The notes below the pieces were generated by a model. The model did not search any database. It was not told the origin of the DNA and saw only the letters and a program-made list of their open reading frames with translations. From positions 1 through 48,138 of the forward strand of contig JAPOYD010000064.1 of NCBI GenBank assembly GCA_026706735.1: a stretch of 48,138 nucleotides of DNA. The letters are read 5' to 3'. The DNA comes from Nitrospinota bacterium. GTDB lineage: Bacteria; UBA8248. This document shows positions 32,162 to 40,993 of this stretch, one piece after another. The first letter of the stretch is position 1. The number at the start of each line of letters is the position of its first letter. Both the position numbers and the translations under genes were made by a program.

Positions 32162-33360
32162 GCCGGGCGGAAGAAATCGAAACGGGAGTGGCTGCACAAG
32201 AGCCGGCGCAGGATATCCCCTGGGGCGCGCTCGCCATCCTGTTCACCGCCCACTTCGTGGTGGACGGCACGGTGAATTTCATCGCGCCGCTGCTGCCCCT
32301 GATTCGGGAGCAATTCCAGGTCTCACTCTCCACGGGCGGCCTGCTCCTCACGTTCGTCTCGATGAGCGCAGCGCTCTCACAACCCGTGACGGCGATTCTC
32401 GTGGACCGCTGGCCGGGCCTCCCCTGGCTCGTCGTGGGGATGGTGGGCAGCGCGCTTTTCATCACTTCCATCGGCTGGGCGCCCAATTTCACGGTGCTCA
32501 CCGTCATGGTTGCGGTCGGCGGTTCGATGGTCGGCCTTTGCCATCCGGACATGGCCTCGCGCGCGGGCGCGCTCTCGGAACACCGCAAGGGGCTGGTGGT
32601 GAGCGTTTTCATCGCCGGAGGACGCGTGGGCCACGGGCTGGGGCCAGTCATCGCCATCGGCATCGTCTCGCTCGGAGGCATGAAATGGCTCTGGTCGTTC
32701 ACCCTGGTCGCAATCGCGATGGCCCTGGCGGTAAAATACGGGCTGCCGAAGCCTCAATCGCCCCCCACGAGCGGCGAGAATAAAGCCTCCATCTGGGATT
32801 TCGTAACAGCGCTGCGCTCAGCGGGCACGCCGCTGCTCCTGCTCTCGGGCGTCACGATTTGCCGCGCCGTCGTGAACATCAATTTCATCAGCCTCATACC
32901 CTCACTCTACGCCGAACACGGCATGGGCATCTGGAGCGGAGGGGCGGCCAGCGCCATTATGCTCACATCGGGCGCAGCGGGCGTCCTGGCGGGCGGCGCA
33001 TTGGGAGATCGGTTCGGGAAAAAAGAGCTTATCGTCGGCGGCATCGGACTCGGCGCTCTGTGCGTCTGTGCTTTTTTGATTGCGCCGCCCGAGTGGGGCT
33101 TCATATTGCTGGCATTGTTGGGGGTCGCCACCTACCTCCCGATGGGGGTGACGATGGCCTTCGCCCAGCAACTGATGCCCCACAACCGGGGTCTGGCCAG
33201 TTCCATCACGCTCGGCCTCTCCTGGTTCATCGCGAGCCTTTCGGTCTACCCGATGTCCGTTCTCGGCGAGTGGTTCGGCCTGGCCAATGCCTTCTGGGCG
33301 CTGCCCGGCTTTTTCGTCGCTGCCTGCGCATTCGCGCTCTTTCTGCCGAAAGTCCGCTGA
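32158..33360 (+). CDS. MFS transporter 2
   Basis: This 400-residue MFS protein has about 12 membrane segments. It begins MSRAEEIETG with an acidic cytoplasmic head, then IPWGALAILFTAHFVVDG, a start typical of Fsr-type (fosmidomycin-resistance) proteins, and RFGKKE between helices. It is translationally coupled to MFS 1, an uncommon arrangement for two different MFS genes, so they could form a hetero-oligomer or act in sequence. Function otherwise unknown. Confidence 0.88.
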   Translation: MSRAEEIETGVAAQEPAQDIPWGALAILFTAHFVVDGTVNFIAPLLPLIREQFQVSLSTGGLLLTFVSMSAALSQPVTAILVDRWPGLPWLVVGMVGSALFITSIGWAPNFTVLTVMVAVGGSMVGLCHPDMASRAGALSEHRKGLVVSVFIAGGRVGHGLGPVIAIGIVSLGGMKWLWSFTLVAIAMALAVKYGLPKPQSPPTSGENKASIWDFVTALRSAGTPLLLLSGVTICRAVVNINFISLIPSLYAEHGMGIWSGGAASAIMLTSGAAGVLAGGALGDRFGKKELIVGGIGLGALCVCAFLIAPPEWGFILLALLGVATYLPMGVTMAFAQQLMPHNRGLASSITLGLSWFIASLSVYPMSVLGEWFGLANAFWALPGFFVAACAFALFLPKVR

Positions 33361-33413
33361 CGCCTGTGCGCATACAAAAAGACGGCCCCGAGGAACCGCC
33401 TTTTTTCTTTTCG

Positions 33414-33447
33414 CCTCGCTCAGGCCGTAACGGCCTACTCGGCGAGG
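33414..33447. repeat. Two-tier hairpin after the MFS pair
   Basis: Inner arms aggccg/cggcct with loop taa are enclosed by cctcgc/gcgagg. It is preceded by a T-rich stretch at 33401-33412 (ttttttcttttc), next to a weaker GC-rich stem (about 33381-33400), which may be the actual MFS terminator. The same hairpin family is at 2571. Confidence 0.5.
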
Positions 33448-33458
33448 AGTTCATCAAG

Positions 33459-34232
33459 CTAGGATGAGCTTGCACCCCTTTCAAACGCGCTCCAGTAGAC
33501 GTCCATCACCCTCCTGAAGCCCACGGCTTCGAACACGCGCTCGGACGCCTCGTTACCCTCCACGATGTAGCAATACGCCTCGCGTCCCCTGGCGAATTGC
33601 GCCTCGACGAGGGCGGACACGATCACGCGCGCAAGCCCCTGGCCGCGGAAGCGATCCATCGTGTGGAGCATGCCGATTGAGCCGTTCGCGTGAACGACCA
33701 TGTAGGAAGCGAGTTCTCCGCCAATCCGTATCGCAGCGGTGGGGGCGTTTCGGATTCTCGCCAGGGCGTATTCCTCCCCCTGGTCGTAGGGGGAATTCTC
33801 GGCCAGCATCTTCGCATCCTCGCTTACCAGGCTTTCAATCCGGTGCGTGCTGAAGACGGGCCTGAAATCTTTTTTCTCCAGAATGAACATGCCAACGGGC
33901 GACGCGCGGATGAGTTTTCGTCGCCTCTCGACCGCCTTTATAACCTCATGCGGGACGGAGGAGAGCTTGAGATAGCCTTCGCTCTCTTCCATCTGCGCGG
34001 AGAGGCGCTCCATGTCTTCCAGTTTTGCGAGTATCGCCTCGGGCCGCCCCAGCGGAGCGAGCCAGCCGCGCCCGGTGTTCACCGCCACCTGTGGCGCGGC
34101 GAGGTCGTCGACCCAGAGGGAGAGGGATTCTCCCCCCTCGGCGATGGCTTCCGTGAAGCGCACCCGGAGCAGCCCCTGCGCGCGCAGGAATTTCTGGAAA
34201 GATTGGCTATCGGGGTTCTCCAACCGAAACAA
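33459..34232 (-). CDS. GNAT-family N-acetyltransferase
   Basis: The 257-residue protein has acetyl-CoA-binding RFRGQGLA and a C-terminal GNEASERVFEAVGF pattern, typical of FR47/GLYAT-like GNAT domains covering about 140-250. The N-terminal half has no recognised domain. Substrate unknown. Upstream (117 bases) lies the divergent isopropylmalate/isocitrate dehydrogenase-family gene. Confidence 0.82.
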   Translation of the reverse strand: MFRLENPDSQSFQKFLRAQGLLRVRFTEAIAEGGESLSLWVDDLAAPQVAVNTGRGWLAPLGRPEAILAKLEDMERLSAQMEESEGYLKLSSVPHEVIKAVERRRKLIRASPVGMFILEKKDFRPVFSTHRIESLVSEDAKMLAENSPYDQGEEYALARIRNAPTAAIRIGGELASYMVVHANGSIGMLHTMDRFRGQGLARVIVSALVEAQFARGREAYCYIVEGNEASERVFEAVGFRRVMDVYWSAFERGASSS

Positions 34233-34349
34233 TTTCCGCTACACTCCCCTGCCGATGACAAACGCTGCTCCTCTGAATGATGATTATACCCGTTCATCCT
34301 CTCGATTGAAGAGACGGGGAGCCAAAAATAAACCACCACAGGAGAAATA

Positions 34350-35429
34350 ATGAAAGAATATCGCATCATCACCATCCCGGGAGACGGGATAGGCCCCGAA
34401 CTCATGGAATCCACCATCGCCGTTCTCGAAGCCGTTCAGGAGATGAACGGGGCCTTGAAGCTCAACTTAGAAGAACACGAAGCGGGAGCGGGCCGCTACG
34501 CCAGGTACGGAAAACGCATCAGCGATGAAACTCTGCAGGCCTGCCACGAGGCGGACGGCATCCTCAAGGCGCCCGTGGGCAATCCGGCCGTCCGCACGCC
34601 AGAAGGCACCGAGGCGGGGCTTCTGGGCGGCGTACTCAGAACGGGACTCGACCTGTTCGCCAACATGCGGCCCGTAAAACTCTACCCGGGCATTAGAAGC
34701 CCCCTGGCCGGCTATGAACCAGGCGGCATCGACTACGTCGTTATCCGCGAGAACACAGAGGGCCTCTACGCCTCGCGCGACAAGGGAGTGGGCGGCCCCG
34801 AAGCCGTGGCCGACACTTTGATCATCACCCGAAAAGGAACCGAACGCGTCGTCCGTTTCGCCTTCGAACTTTCGCGCAAAAGAAACGGCGCGCCCGAAGA
34901 CGGGGTTCGGCGCGTCACCTGCGTGGACAAGAGCAACGTTCTCCGCTCTATGGCGCTGTTTCGAGAGGTATTTTTTGAGGTGGCGGCGGATTACCCCGAT
35001 ATCGAGGCCGAGGCGGTTTATTCGGACGCCTGCGCCAACCACCTGGTGATCCGCCCGGCGCACTACGACGTGCTGGTGATGGAGAACATGCTGGGTGACC
35101 TGCTGAGCGATTTGGGCGGCGCAACCGCCGGTGGCCTCGGCATGTGCCCCTCGGGGAACATCGGGGAAAAATTCGCCTTTTTCGAGGCGGTTCACGGCTC
35201 GGCCCCCGACATCGCCGGACAGGGCATCGCCAATCCTTTGAGCCTCATCCTCTCCGCCGCGCTCATGCTCGCCCATATCGGGGAGAGCGAGGCCGCGAAT
35301 CAGATAGAAACCAGCGTCTGGGGAGCACTCGAAGCCGGGGAGATCCGCCTGGACAACAAGGGACGCGCCGTCGACGGCAGCCAGGCCATCACCGAGGCGG
35401 TGTGCGCCCGCGTGAGGGGAGAAATCTAG
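34350..35429 (+). CDS. Isopropylmalate/isocitrate dehydrogenase-family enzyme
   Basis: This NAD(P)-dependent beta-decarboxylating dehydrogenase has 359 residues. Motifs: IPGDGIGPE, RENTEGLY (133-140), the DKSNVL helix, LGDLLSDLGGATAGGLG, and FEAVHGSAPDIAGQGIANP near the cofactor site. RENTEGLY is seen in homoisocitrate/isocitrate/tartrate-type members more than in classical LeuB, so I leave the substrate open. ATG with AGGAG. Its stop overlaps the convergent GT2 gene by four bases. Confidence 0.9.
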   Translation: MKEYRIITIPGDGIGPELMESTIAVLEAVQEMNGALKLNLEEHEAGAGRYARYGKRISDETLQACHEADGILKAPVGNPAVRTPEGTEAGLLGGVLRTGLDLFANMRPVKLYPGIRSPLAGYEPGGIDYVVIRENTEGLYASRDKGVGGPEAVADTLIITRKGTERVVRFAFELSRKRNGAPEDGVRRVTCVDKSNVLRSMALFREVFFEVAADYPDIEAEAVYSDACANHLVIRPAHYDVLVMENMLGDLLSDLGGATAGGLGMCPSGNIGEKFAFFEAVHGSAPDIAGQGIANPLSLILSAALMLAHIGESEAANQIETSVWGALEAGEIRLDNKGRAVDGSQAITEAVCARVRGEI

Positions 35430-36169
35430 GAAAACCGCTCGCGCAGCAGAGTCCACACGGCGATAAAGCCGTCACGCCAGGTGATCTTCTTGCCCTCCGC
35501 GTATGTGCGCCCGTAGTAGGAAATCGGCACCTCGTAGATGCGCCATTTCGCGGGTTTCAGGATTTTCGCGGTGAATTCCGGCTCGAAATCGAATCCCCTG
35601 GCACGGATTTTCATATCCTTCACCACCTCGCGGCGGAACATCTTGTAGCAGGTTTCCATGTCGGTGAGCGTGCAGTTGAACAACAGATTCGCCAGCGTGG
35701 TCAGCATCCAGTTTCCCACTTTATGCCAGAACATGTGCACGCGCTGGGGCTTTCCGCCAAAGCGCGTGCCGTAGACCACGTCGGCCGCCCCCAGACGGAT
35801 GGGATTGTACAGATCGGCGTACTCAGCGGGGTCGTATTCCAGGTCCGCATCCTGCACAACGATCACATCCCCGTTCGCCGCCGCGAAGCCGTCGCACAAG
35901 GCCGCCCCTTTCCCCTCGTTTTTCTCGCGATAGATGACCTGCGCGCCGTTTTGTTCGATCTCGGCCAAGATGTCGCGGGTGCCGTCCGTGCTGCCGTCGT
36001 CCACGACGATGAGCTCGATGTTCATCGGCACCGCTTGGACTCTGGCGACGATTTCGCGAATCGTGTCCCGTTCGTTGTAGCACGGCATCACCACGCTCAG
36101 TAAATCCGGCATCTGTCCGCCATCGTTCACCGCAGTTCTCTCCATCCGAGGGTCGAACACTTCCCGCAT
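35426..36169 (-). CDS. Family 2 glycosyltransferase (dolichyl-phosphate mannose synthase-like)
   Basis: The 247-residue GT-A fold protein has SVVMPCYNERDT, DDGSTDGT (57-64) and the metal-binding DAD (107-109), and no C-terminal membrane helices, fitting a DPMS-like enzyme that loads a sugar onto a polyprenyl phosphate. Start uncertain: ATG at 36169 or the internal Met at 36112, which would give a family-like MPDLLSVV start; neither has a clear ribosome site. It overlaps the preceding convergent gene by four bases. Confidence 0.85.
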   Translation of the reverse strand: MREVFDPRMERTAVNDGGQMPDLLSVVMPCYNERDTIREIVARVQAVPMNIELIVVDDGSTDGTRDILAEIEQNGAQVIYREKNEGKGAALCDGFAAANGDVIVVQDADLEYDPAEYADLYNPIRLGAADVVYGTRFGGKPQRVHMFWHKVGNWMLTTLANLLFNCTLTDMETCYKMFRREVVKDMKIRARGFDFEPEFTAKILKPAKWRIYEVPISYYGRTYAEGKKITWRDGFIAVWTLLRERFS

Positions 36170-36327
36170 TCAAGAGGGCATCGCGCCAAAGCCTACATCC
36201 TCGCCCCGAAGCGGTCAATTTATTTTCATCGCCTACGTCTCTCCGGCTTGGCAAGCGCTCCCCCCCCGTGAGAGTATTGCCGCGCTCACGATCTCATCGA
36301 AAATGCACACAATTTCGGGATTATGAA

Positions 36328-37455
36328 ATGCCATCGCCCCTGCTCAAGAGAATGAAGACGCTCTGTTCCCTGCCCGGCCCGCCCGGTCACGAGGGCGCCG
36401 TGCGCGACGCCATCGTCGATATGGTGAAAGGCAGCGCGAGCGAATTGCGGCGCGACGATATCGGGAACCTCATCGCCCGCCACGAAGCGAACGAGGCAGC
36501 CCCTCACGTCGTCCTGGAATGCCACATGGACGAGGTCGGCCTCGTCGTCACGGGCGTGGAGGCGGGCGGCGCGATTCGCTTCGAGAAAGTGGGGCTCGTG
36601 GCGGATGCGATTTTTCCGGGCCGCGAGGTCTCCCTCCTGACGCTGGACGGGAATCTCCACCGGGGCGTCGTGAACGTGCGAAGCGGGCATCTCCAGTCCT
36701 TACAGGGCCAGGAACACCCCGGCGTCGATGAGATGTGGATAGACTTAGGAGCCTCGGACGATGCGCCGATCCGCGCCCTCGGCATCGAGGCGGGCACGCC
36801 CGGCGTATTCCACAGCCCATTCATCCAGCTCCCCGGCGGAGCGTGGAAGTCGAAGGCGGTGGACAACCGCTCGGGTTGCGCCCTGTGCGTGGAGGCGTTC
36901 ATCAACACGGCCAACTCTCTCTCGGACAGGCTCCGCCTGAGCGCCGCCTTTTGCGCCCAGGAGGAAATCGGCGGGCGCGGCGCTTCGGTTCTTTCGGTGG
37001 ATGAAGGGGAGAGCGACCCGCCCTCTCTCGCTATCGTGCTCGACAACGTGCCCTCGGACGGCCCGGGCCGCTCCGACGCACGGGGGTCGAAGATCGGAGC
37101 CGGGCCCGTATTGCGCAGATACGATCACCAGCCCATGAGCCTTTACGGTTATATCACCCCGCCGGAACTGATCCAGTGGGTGAAGGACGTGGCGAGCGAC
37201 ACCCATGTGCCCCTGCAGGAAGACGTGTTCGTGGGCACTTTTCTTGATTCCGCCACTTTGAGCAAATCCCGGCCGGGCGGATTGCCCACCGTGCCGATCA
37301 ATATGCCCAGGCGCTATTCCCACAGCCCGGTAGAAACGTTCATGGAATCGGACCTCGAAGCCATGGCGGCGCTCATCGGTGCTCTTTTGCGCTCCGCCGC
37401 CGAGGGAGGAGCGCCGGATTTGAGGCGGGATTATTTATCGCCCTCTGATGCTTGA
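36328..37455 (+). CDS. M42-family peptidase (glutamyl aminopeptidase/FrvX-like)
   Basis: The 375-residue cytosolic metallopeptidase has metal ligands His66 and Asp68 (CHMDEVG), Asp179 (KAVDNRSG), Glu212/Glu213 (AQEEIGG), an Asp in the LDNVPSD region and His332 (YSHSPVE). M42 enzymes form large tetrahedral complexes. The start is the Met at 36328; an upstream in-frame codon would add a region unlike the family. First of a likely five-gene operon with MqnD-like, VOC, PotD-like and Nudix genes. Confidence 0.9.
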   Translation: MPSPLLKRMKTLCSLPGPPGHEGAVRDAIVDMVKGSASELRRDDIGNLIARHEANEAAPHVVLECHMDEVGLVVTGVEAGGAIRFEKVGLVADAIFPGREVSLLTLDGNLHRGVVNVRSGHLQSLQGQEHPGVDEMWIDLGASDDAPIRALGIEAGTPGVFHSPFIQLPGGAWKSKAVDNRSGCALCVEAFINTANSLSDRLRLSAAFCAQEEIGGRGASVLSVDEGESDPPSLAIVLDNVPSDGPGRSDARGSKIGAGPVLRRYDHQPMSLYGYITPPELIQWVKDVASDTHVPLQEDVFVGTFLDSATLSKSRPGGLPTVPINMPRRYSHSPVETFMESDLEAMAALIGALLRSAAEGGAPDLRRDYLSPSDA

Positions 37456-37493
37456 AATCTCACAAAAACCGCACTTCAGGAGAAACGAAACCT

Positions 37494-38345
37494 GTGTCGA
37501 AAATCATTCGCGTCGCCCATAGCCCCGATTCGGACGATGCCTTTATGTTCCACGCCCTGGCGAACGGGAAGATCGCGCAGGGAGAATATGAATTCATTCA
37601 TGAACTCCACGACATCGAAACGCTGAACCAGGCCGCCTTCGAGGGCAAATACGAGGTGAGCGCCATCAGCTTTCATGCGTATTGCCATCTGGCGGAGCGC
37701 TACGCCATTCTGCCGCACGGGGCGAGCTTCGGGGAGAATTACGGCCCCGTCATCATCTCGCGCGAGCCGATGACGCCCGAGGCGCTCAAAGATGTGGAAA
37801 TCGCCATTCCGGGCCTTCTGACGACGGCCTATCTCACGCTTCGCCTCTACCTCGGGGGCGAGGAGCCCAAACACCGCGTGGTGCATTTCGACCAGATCAT
37901 GGACGAGGTGAAAAAAGGAGCCTCGCCAGCGGGACTTCTCATCCATGAGGGTCAGCTCACCTATGAGGAGGAGGGCTTTCATCTCGTGGAGGATCTGGGC
38001 AAGTGGTGGATGCGAGAAACCGGAGGCCCCCTGCCCCTGGGCTGTAACGTCATCCGAAAAGATTTAGGGCCCGAGGTCGTGGGCGAAGTGAGCCGCCTGC
38101 TTCACCAGAGCATCGTCTACGCGCTCGAGAATCGAGACGAGGCGCTCGACTACGCCATGGCCTACGCCAGGGATCTGCCGCGTGACAAGGCGGATGTTTT
38201 CGTCGGCATGTACGTGAACGAATGGACGCGTTCATACGGCGACGCCGGGCGGGAGGCCGTCTCCACGCTGTTGAACCGCGCCGCGGAGGCGGGCATCATA
38301 CCGGAAAAAATCGAGCCGGAATTCGTATCTTCATCCACCAACTGA
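37494..38345 (+). CDS. MqnD-like (MqnA/MqnD family) protein
   Basis: This 283-residue periplasmic-binding-fold enzyme has the N-terminal HSPDSDDAFMFHAL block and AISFHAY, in place of the SPCPND seen in canonical MqnD, which cleaves cyclic dehypoxanthinylfutalosine to 1,4-dihydroxy-6-naphthoate in the futalosine menaquinone route. GTG start preceded by AGGAG at 11 bases. MqnA, B and C are not in the window, so a related enzyme or a different substrate is possible. Gap to the M42 gene is 38 bases. Confidence 0.78.
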   Translation: MSKIIRVAHSPDSDDAFMFHALANGKIAQGEYEFIHELHDIETLNQAAFEGKYEVSAISFHAYCHLAERYAILPHGASFGENYGPVIISREPMTPEALKDVEIAIPGLLTTAYLTLRLYLGGEEPKHRVVHFDQIMDEVKKGASPAGLLIHEGQLTYEEEGFHLVEDLGKWWMRETGGPLPLGCNVIRKDLGPEVVGEVSRLLHQSIVYALENRDEALDYAMAYARDLPRDKADVFVGMYVNEWTRSYGDAGREAVSTLLNRAAEAGIIPEKIEPEFVSSSTN

Positions 38346-38362
38346 CAAGTGGAGGCGGATTC

Positions 38363-38746
38363 ATGCTGGAGGGAATGCACCACATATCCATCAGCGTCGA
38401 TGACTTGGAAGAAGCGCGCGATTTTTACGCCGGTCTGCTGGAACTCGCGGAAATCGACCGCCCGAACCTGCCGAATCCTGGCTATTGGTTCCAGGCGGGC
38501 GCCTGCCAACTCCATCTGACAGGACGCCGGGGTCGCGCGAACGAAACGAGCATTCCGGGCACCGGAGCGGGCGAAACCCACTTCGCCTTCGCTGCGTTCG
38601 ATTTGGAGCCCGTGAAGCGAAGGCTCGAGATCGCGGGCGTGGACGTGAAAGACGGAATCAACGCCGGGCTGGGTTTGCGGCAGCTTTTCTTCAGAGACCC
38701 CTCGGACAACCTCGTGGAGGTGTTCTGCACACTGGAAGAATCCTGA
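38363..38746 (+). CDS. VOC-family protein
   Basis: The 127-residue VOC-fold protein starts MHHISISVDDLEEARDFYAG with a C-terminal NLVEVF Glu strand, consistent with a metal-site member. Start ATG with GGAGG upstream, 17 bases after the MqnD-like gene. Substrate unknown; the second VOC protein of the window. Confidence 0.85.
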   Translation: MLEGMHHISISVDDLEEARDFYAGLLELAEIDRPNLPNPGYWFQAGACQLHLTGRRGRANETSIPGTGAGETHFAFAAFDLEPVKRRLEIAGVDVKDGINAGLGLRQLFFRDPSDNLVEVFCTLEES

Positions 38747-38770
38747 TGGAAACCGCGAGAAGTTCATCCG

Positions 38771-39853
38771 ATGCCAAAGCCCGATAAATTAACGTCCGAC
38801 TTAACCCGCCGTTCATTTCTCTTAGGAATCGGCTCTGCGGCGTCAGCTTTCAGTTTTTTGCCTCATCGCGCCTGGGGCACCGAAAGCAAAAAGCTCCATT
38901 TCTGCAATTGGGACACCTACATCGGCGAAACCACGCTGGGCGACTTCAGGGCCGCCAGTGGAATTGAAGTGAAGATGGATCTGTTCGCCGACAACGATGA
39001 ACTATTCGCCAAACTTGAAAAAGGCAACGCGGCCTATGACGTGATTGTGCCGACCAACAACTACGTCGAGCGCATGATCACCGCAGGGATGCTGATGCCG
39101 CTCGATCATTCCCTGATCCCCAACAAGACGAACATCGACCCGGTTTTTCAGGACGCCGCTTATGATCCGGGCCGCAGGTACTCCCAGCCCTACATGTGGG
39201 GCACGGCCGGCGTCGGCTACCGGAAATCGCGCGTCGAGGGCGTACCCGACAGTTGGAAGTGGCTGCTCGCCTCGGATAAATACAAGGGACGCATCGCCCT
39301 CATGGGCGATAAGAGCACTGCGATTCAGATGAGCCTCAAACTGCTGGGCCATTCCCTGAACACCACCGACGCGGCCCTGATTAAGCAGGTGGAAGAGATG
39401 CTCATCCGCCAAAAGCCCCACATCAAAACATTCGCCGATGATGACGGGCAGGACTTGCTGCTCTCAGGCGAAGTCGATCTGGCCATGGAATGGAACGGCG
39501 ACATTCTCCAGGTCATGAAGAAAGACGCCGACATCGGCTACGTCGTGCCAAAGGAAGGGGGACTCTTGTGGCAGGATTGTCTGTGCATTCCAAAAGGCGC
39601 GCCACACCCCGAAAACGCTCACAAGTTCATCAATTTTCTCCTAAGGGCCGACGTAGGCGCCGAGATTGCAGATTTCATCCAATACGCCACCCCCAACGCG
39701 GCGGCGAAGGCCAGAATGTCGGCTGCCTACCGGAATAATCCAGCTATTTTCCCGCCTCCTGCAGTCATCAAGGCGTCGGAGTTTCCGGTATATCTGGGCG
39801 AGGAATATGAGCGCCTGATCGAGGAAACCTGGGCGCGGGTTCAGGCAGCTTGA
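38771..39853 (+). CDS. Tat-exported PotD-like substrate-binding protein (orphan)
   Basis: The 360-residue periplasmic protein has a twin-arginine signal (TRRSFLLG) and a PotD-like body: YDVIVPTNNYVERM, SQPYMWGTAGVGY and LAMEWNGDILQ. It resembles spermidine/putrescine-type binding proteins. No permease or ATPase genes are adjacent, so it is an orphan binding protein that must use a shared ABC system or act in sensing. Third from the last of the five-gene operon, 24 bases after VOC. Confidence 0.88.
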   Translation: MPKPDKLTSDLTRRSFLLGIGSAASAFSFLPHRAWGTESKKLHFCNWDTYIGETTLGDFRAASGIEVKMDLFADNDELFAKLEKGNAAYDVIVPTNNYVERMITAGMLMPLDHSLIPNKTNIDPVFQDAAYDPGRRYSQPYMWGTAGVGYRKSRVEGVPDSWKWLLASDKYKGRIALMGDKSTAIQMSLKLLGHSLNTTDAALIKQVEEMLIRQKPHIKTFADDDGQDLLLSGEVDLAMEWNGDILQVMKKDADIGYVVPKEGGLLWQDCLCIPKGAPHPENAHKFINFLLRADVGAEIADFIQYATPNAAAKARMSAAYRNNPAIFPPPAVIKASEFPVYLGEEYERLIEETWARVQAA

Positions 39854-39872
39854 TTGATATAGGGATACCACA

Positions 39873-40301
39873 ATGAAGCGAAACAGATTTCACCTGGTCG
39901 GGGCCGTGCCCTGGCGAAAAACCGAGGATGGGCTGGAAATCCTCCTCATCACGGCGCGCGACAAGCCCCTGGACGAGGACCATCTCTGGTGGATAGTGCC
40001 ACAAGGGGGAGTGGAGCCAGGGCAGACTGCTCAGGAGGCCGCCATCGCCGAAACCTGGGAGGAAGGCGGCGTTCGCGGCGTGGCGTCAAACGAGCCCATT
40101 GCGCGTTATGAATACGACATCGGCGCGGGAAGGTGCAAAGTCGACATCTTCGAAATCGAGGTCGAAATCGTTGAGGACGATTGGCCCGAGAGCCACGAGC
40201 GAAGGCGCGTCTGGCTCTCCCCCGAGGACGCCCTGGAGACCATTTCAGGCCAAACGCTTAGGAATATCCTGGAAAAATTCCTGCGGAGAAAGGGGATTTA
40301 G
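39873..40301 (+). CDS. Nudix hydrolase
   Basis: The 142-residue Nudix-box protein has GGVEPGQTAQEAAIAETWEE (45-64), with catalytic Glu60, Glu63 and Glu64. The usual Arg of the REUXEE motif is Ala59, a substitution also seen in some family members. It hydrolyses a nucleoside diphosphate-linked moiety, substrate unknown. Its end overlaps the convergent methyltransferase by four bases. Confidence 0.85.
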   Translation: MKRNRFHLVGAVPWRKTEDGLEILLITARDKPLDEDHLWWIVPQGGVEPGQTAQEAAIAETWEEGGVRGVASNEPIARYEYDIGAGRCKVDIFEIEVEIVEDDWPESHERRRVWLSPEDALETISGQTLRNILEKFLRRKGI

Positions 40302-40993
40302 AGCTTTCGCGCCGCAATGAGCGCGCGGTTGAAGTGCAGGTACAAGGGCGCGGCCAAAAAACCAGCAACCTTAAGCCACCCGAGTTGCTCATCCAGACCT
40401 GCGGGGTAATCCTTCTTCGCGTCGTAGCGTTCTCGATACTCGTTAAAAGTCATCGGCGCATCCAGTCGCCGGTTCAGACGATTCCACACGCACTCGTATT
40501 CATCGGGCAGGTCGTCGAAGCGTGACTCGATCCGATCCAGGATATAGAAAGCGCCTCCCGAATGCAGGAGGCCGTACACTTTTTGGTAGACCGCTTGTTT
40601 GCTCTCGTGAGTAATCTCATGCAGGGCCTGGCTGCTGAAAACAGCCGAATAAGGCGCGTGGGGAAATTCGACCCCCTCCAGATCGTTCATGTCACCTGGA
40701 AGCGGATGATATCTGCCCTCAAAAGCGCTGAGGCGCCCTGAAGCGAGCTTCAGCATTTCCTCTGAGTTGTCGAGGCATACCACCCTGGCATGAGGGATGC
40801 GTTCGAAAATGAGGGTTTCCACCTGCCCCGAGCCTGAGCCCAAATCCAGCAACCAGCCATCGTCCGGTCTCATGCCTTCGAGGAGGGTAATGAGCAGATC
40901 GAGTTGATTCGCCCGGTCGGGATTGTCACGCGCCGCGTTCACCGCGTCCCAGCTTTTGGCGAACCCCTCCTCCTCCCAGGCATCTTTCGTCAT
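40298..40993 (-). CDS. Class I SAM-dependent methyltransferase
   Basis: The 231-residue protein has motif I LLDLGSGSGQVET (48-60), a CLDNSEE acidic turn and LHSGGAFYIL after it. The ATG shares its A with the TGA stop of the MmgE/PrpD gene upstream (TGATG), so it is translationally coupled to that operon. Small-molecule or protein target unknown. Convergent overlap with the Nudix gene at the 3' end. Confidence 0.85.
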   Translation of the reverse strand: MTKDAWEEEGFAKSWDAVNAARDNPDRANQLDLLITLLEGMRPDDGWLLDLGSGSGQVETLIFERIPHARVVCLDNSEEMLKLASGRLSAFEGRYHPLPGDMNDLEGVEFPHAPYSAVFSSQALHEITHESKQAVYQKVYGLLHSGGAFYILDRIESRFDDLPDEYECVWNRLNRRLDAPMTFNEYRERYDAKKDYPAGLDEQLGWLKVAGFLAAPLYLHFNRALIAARKL

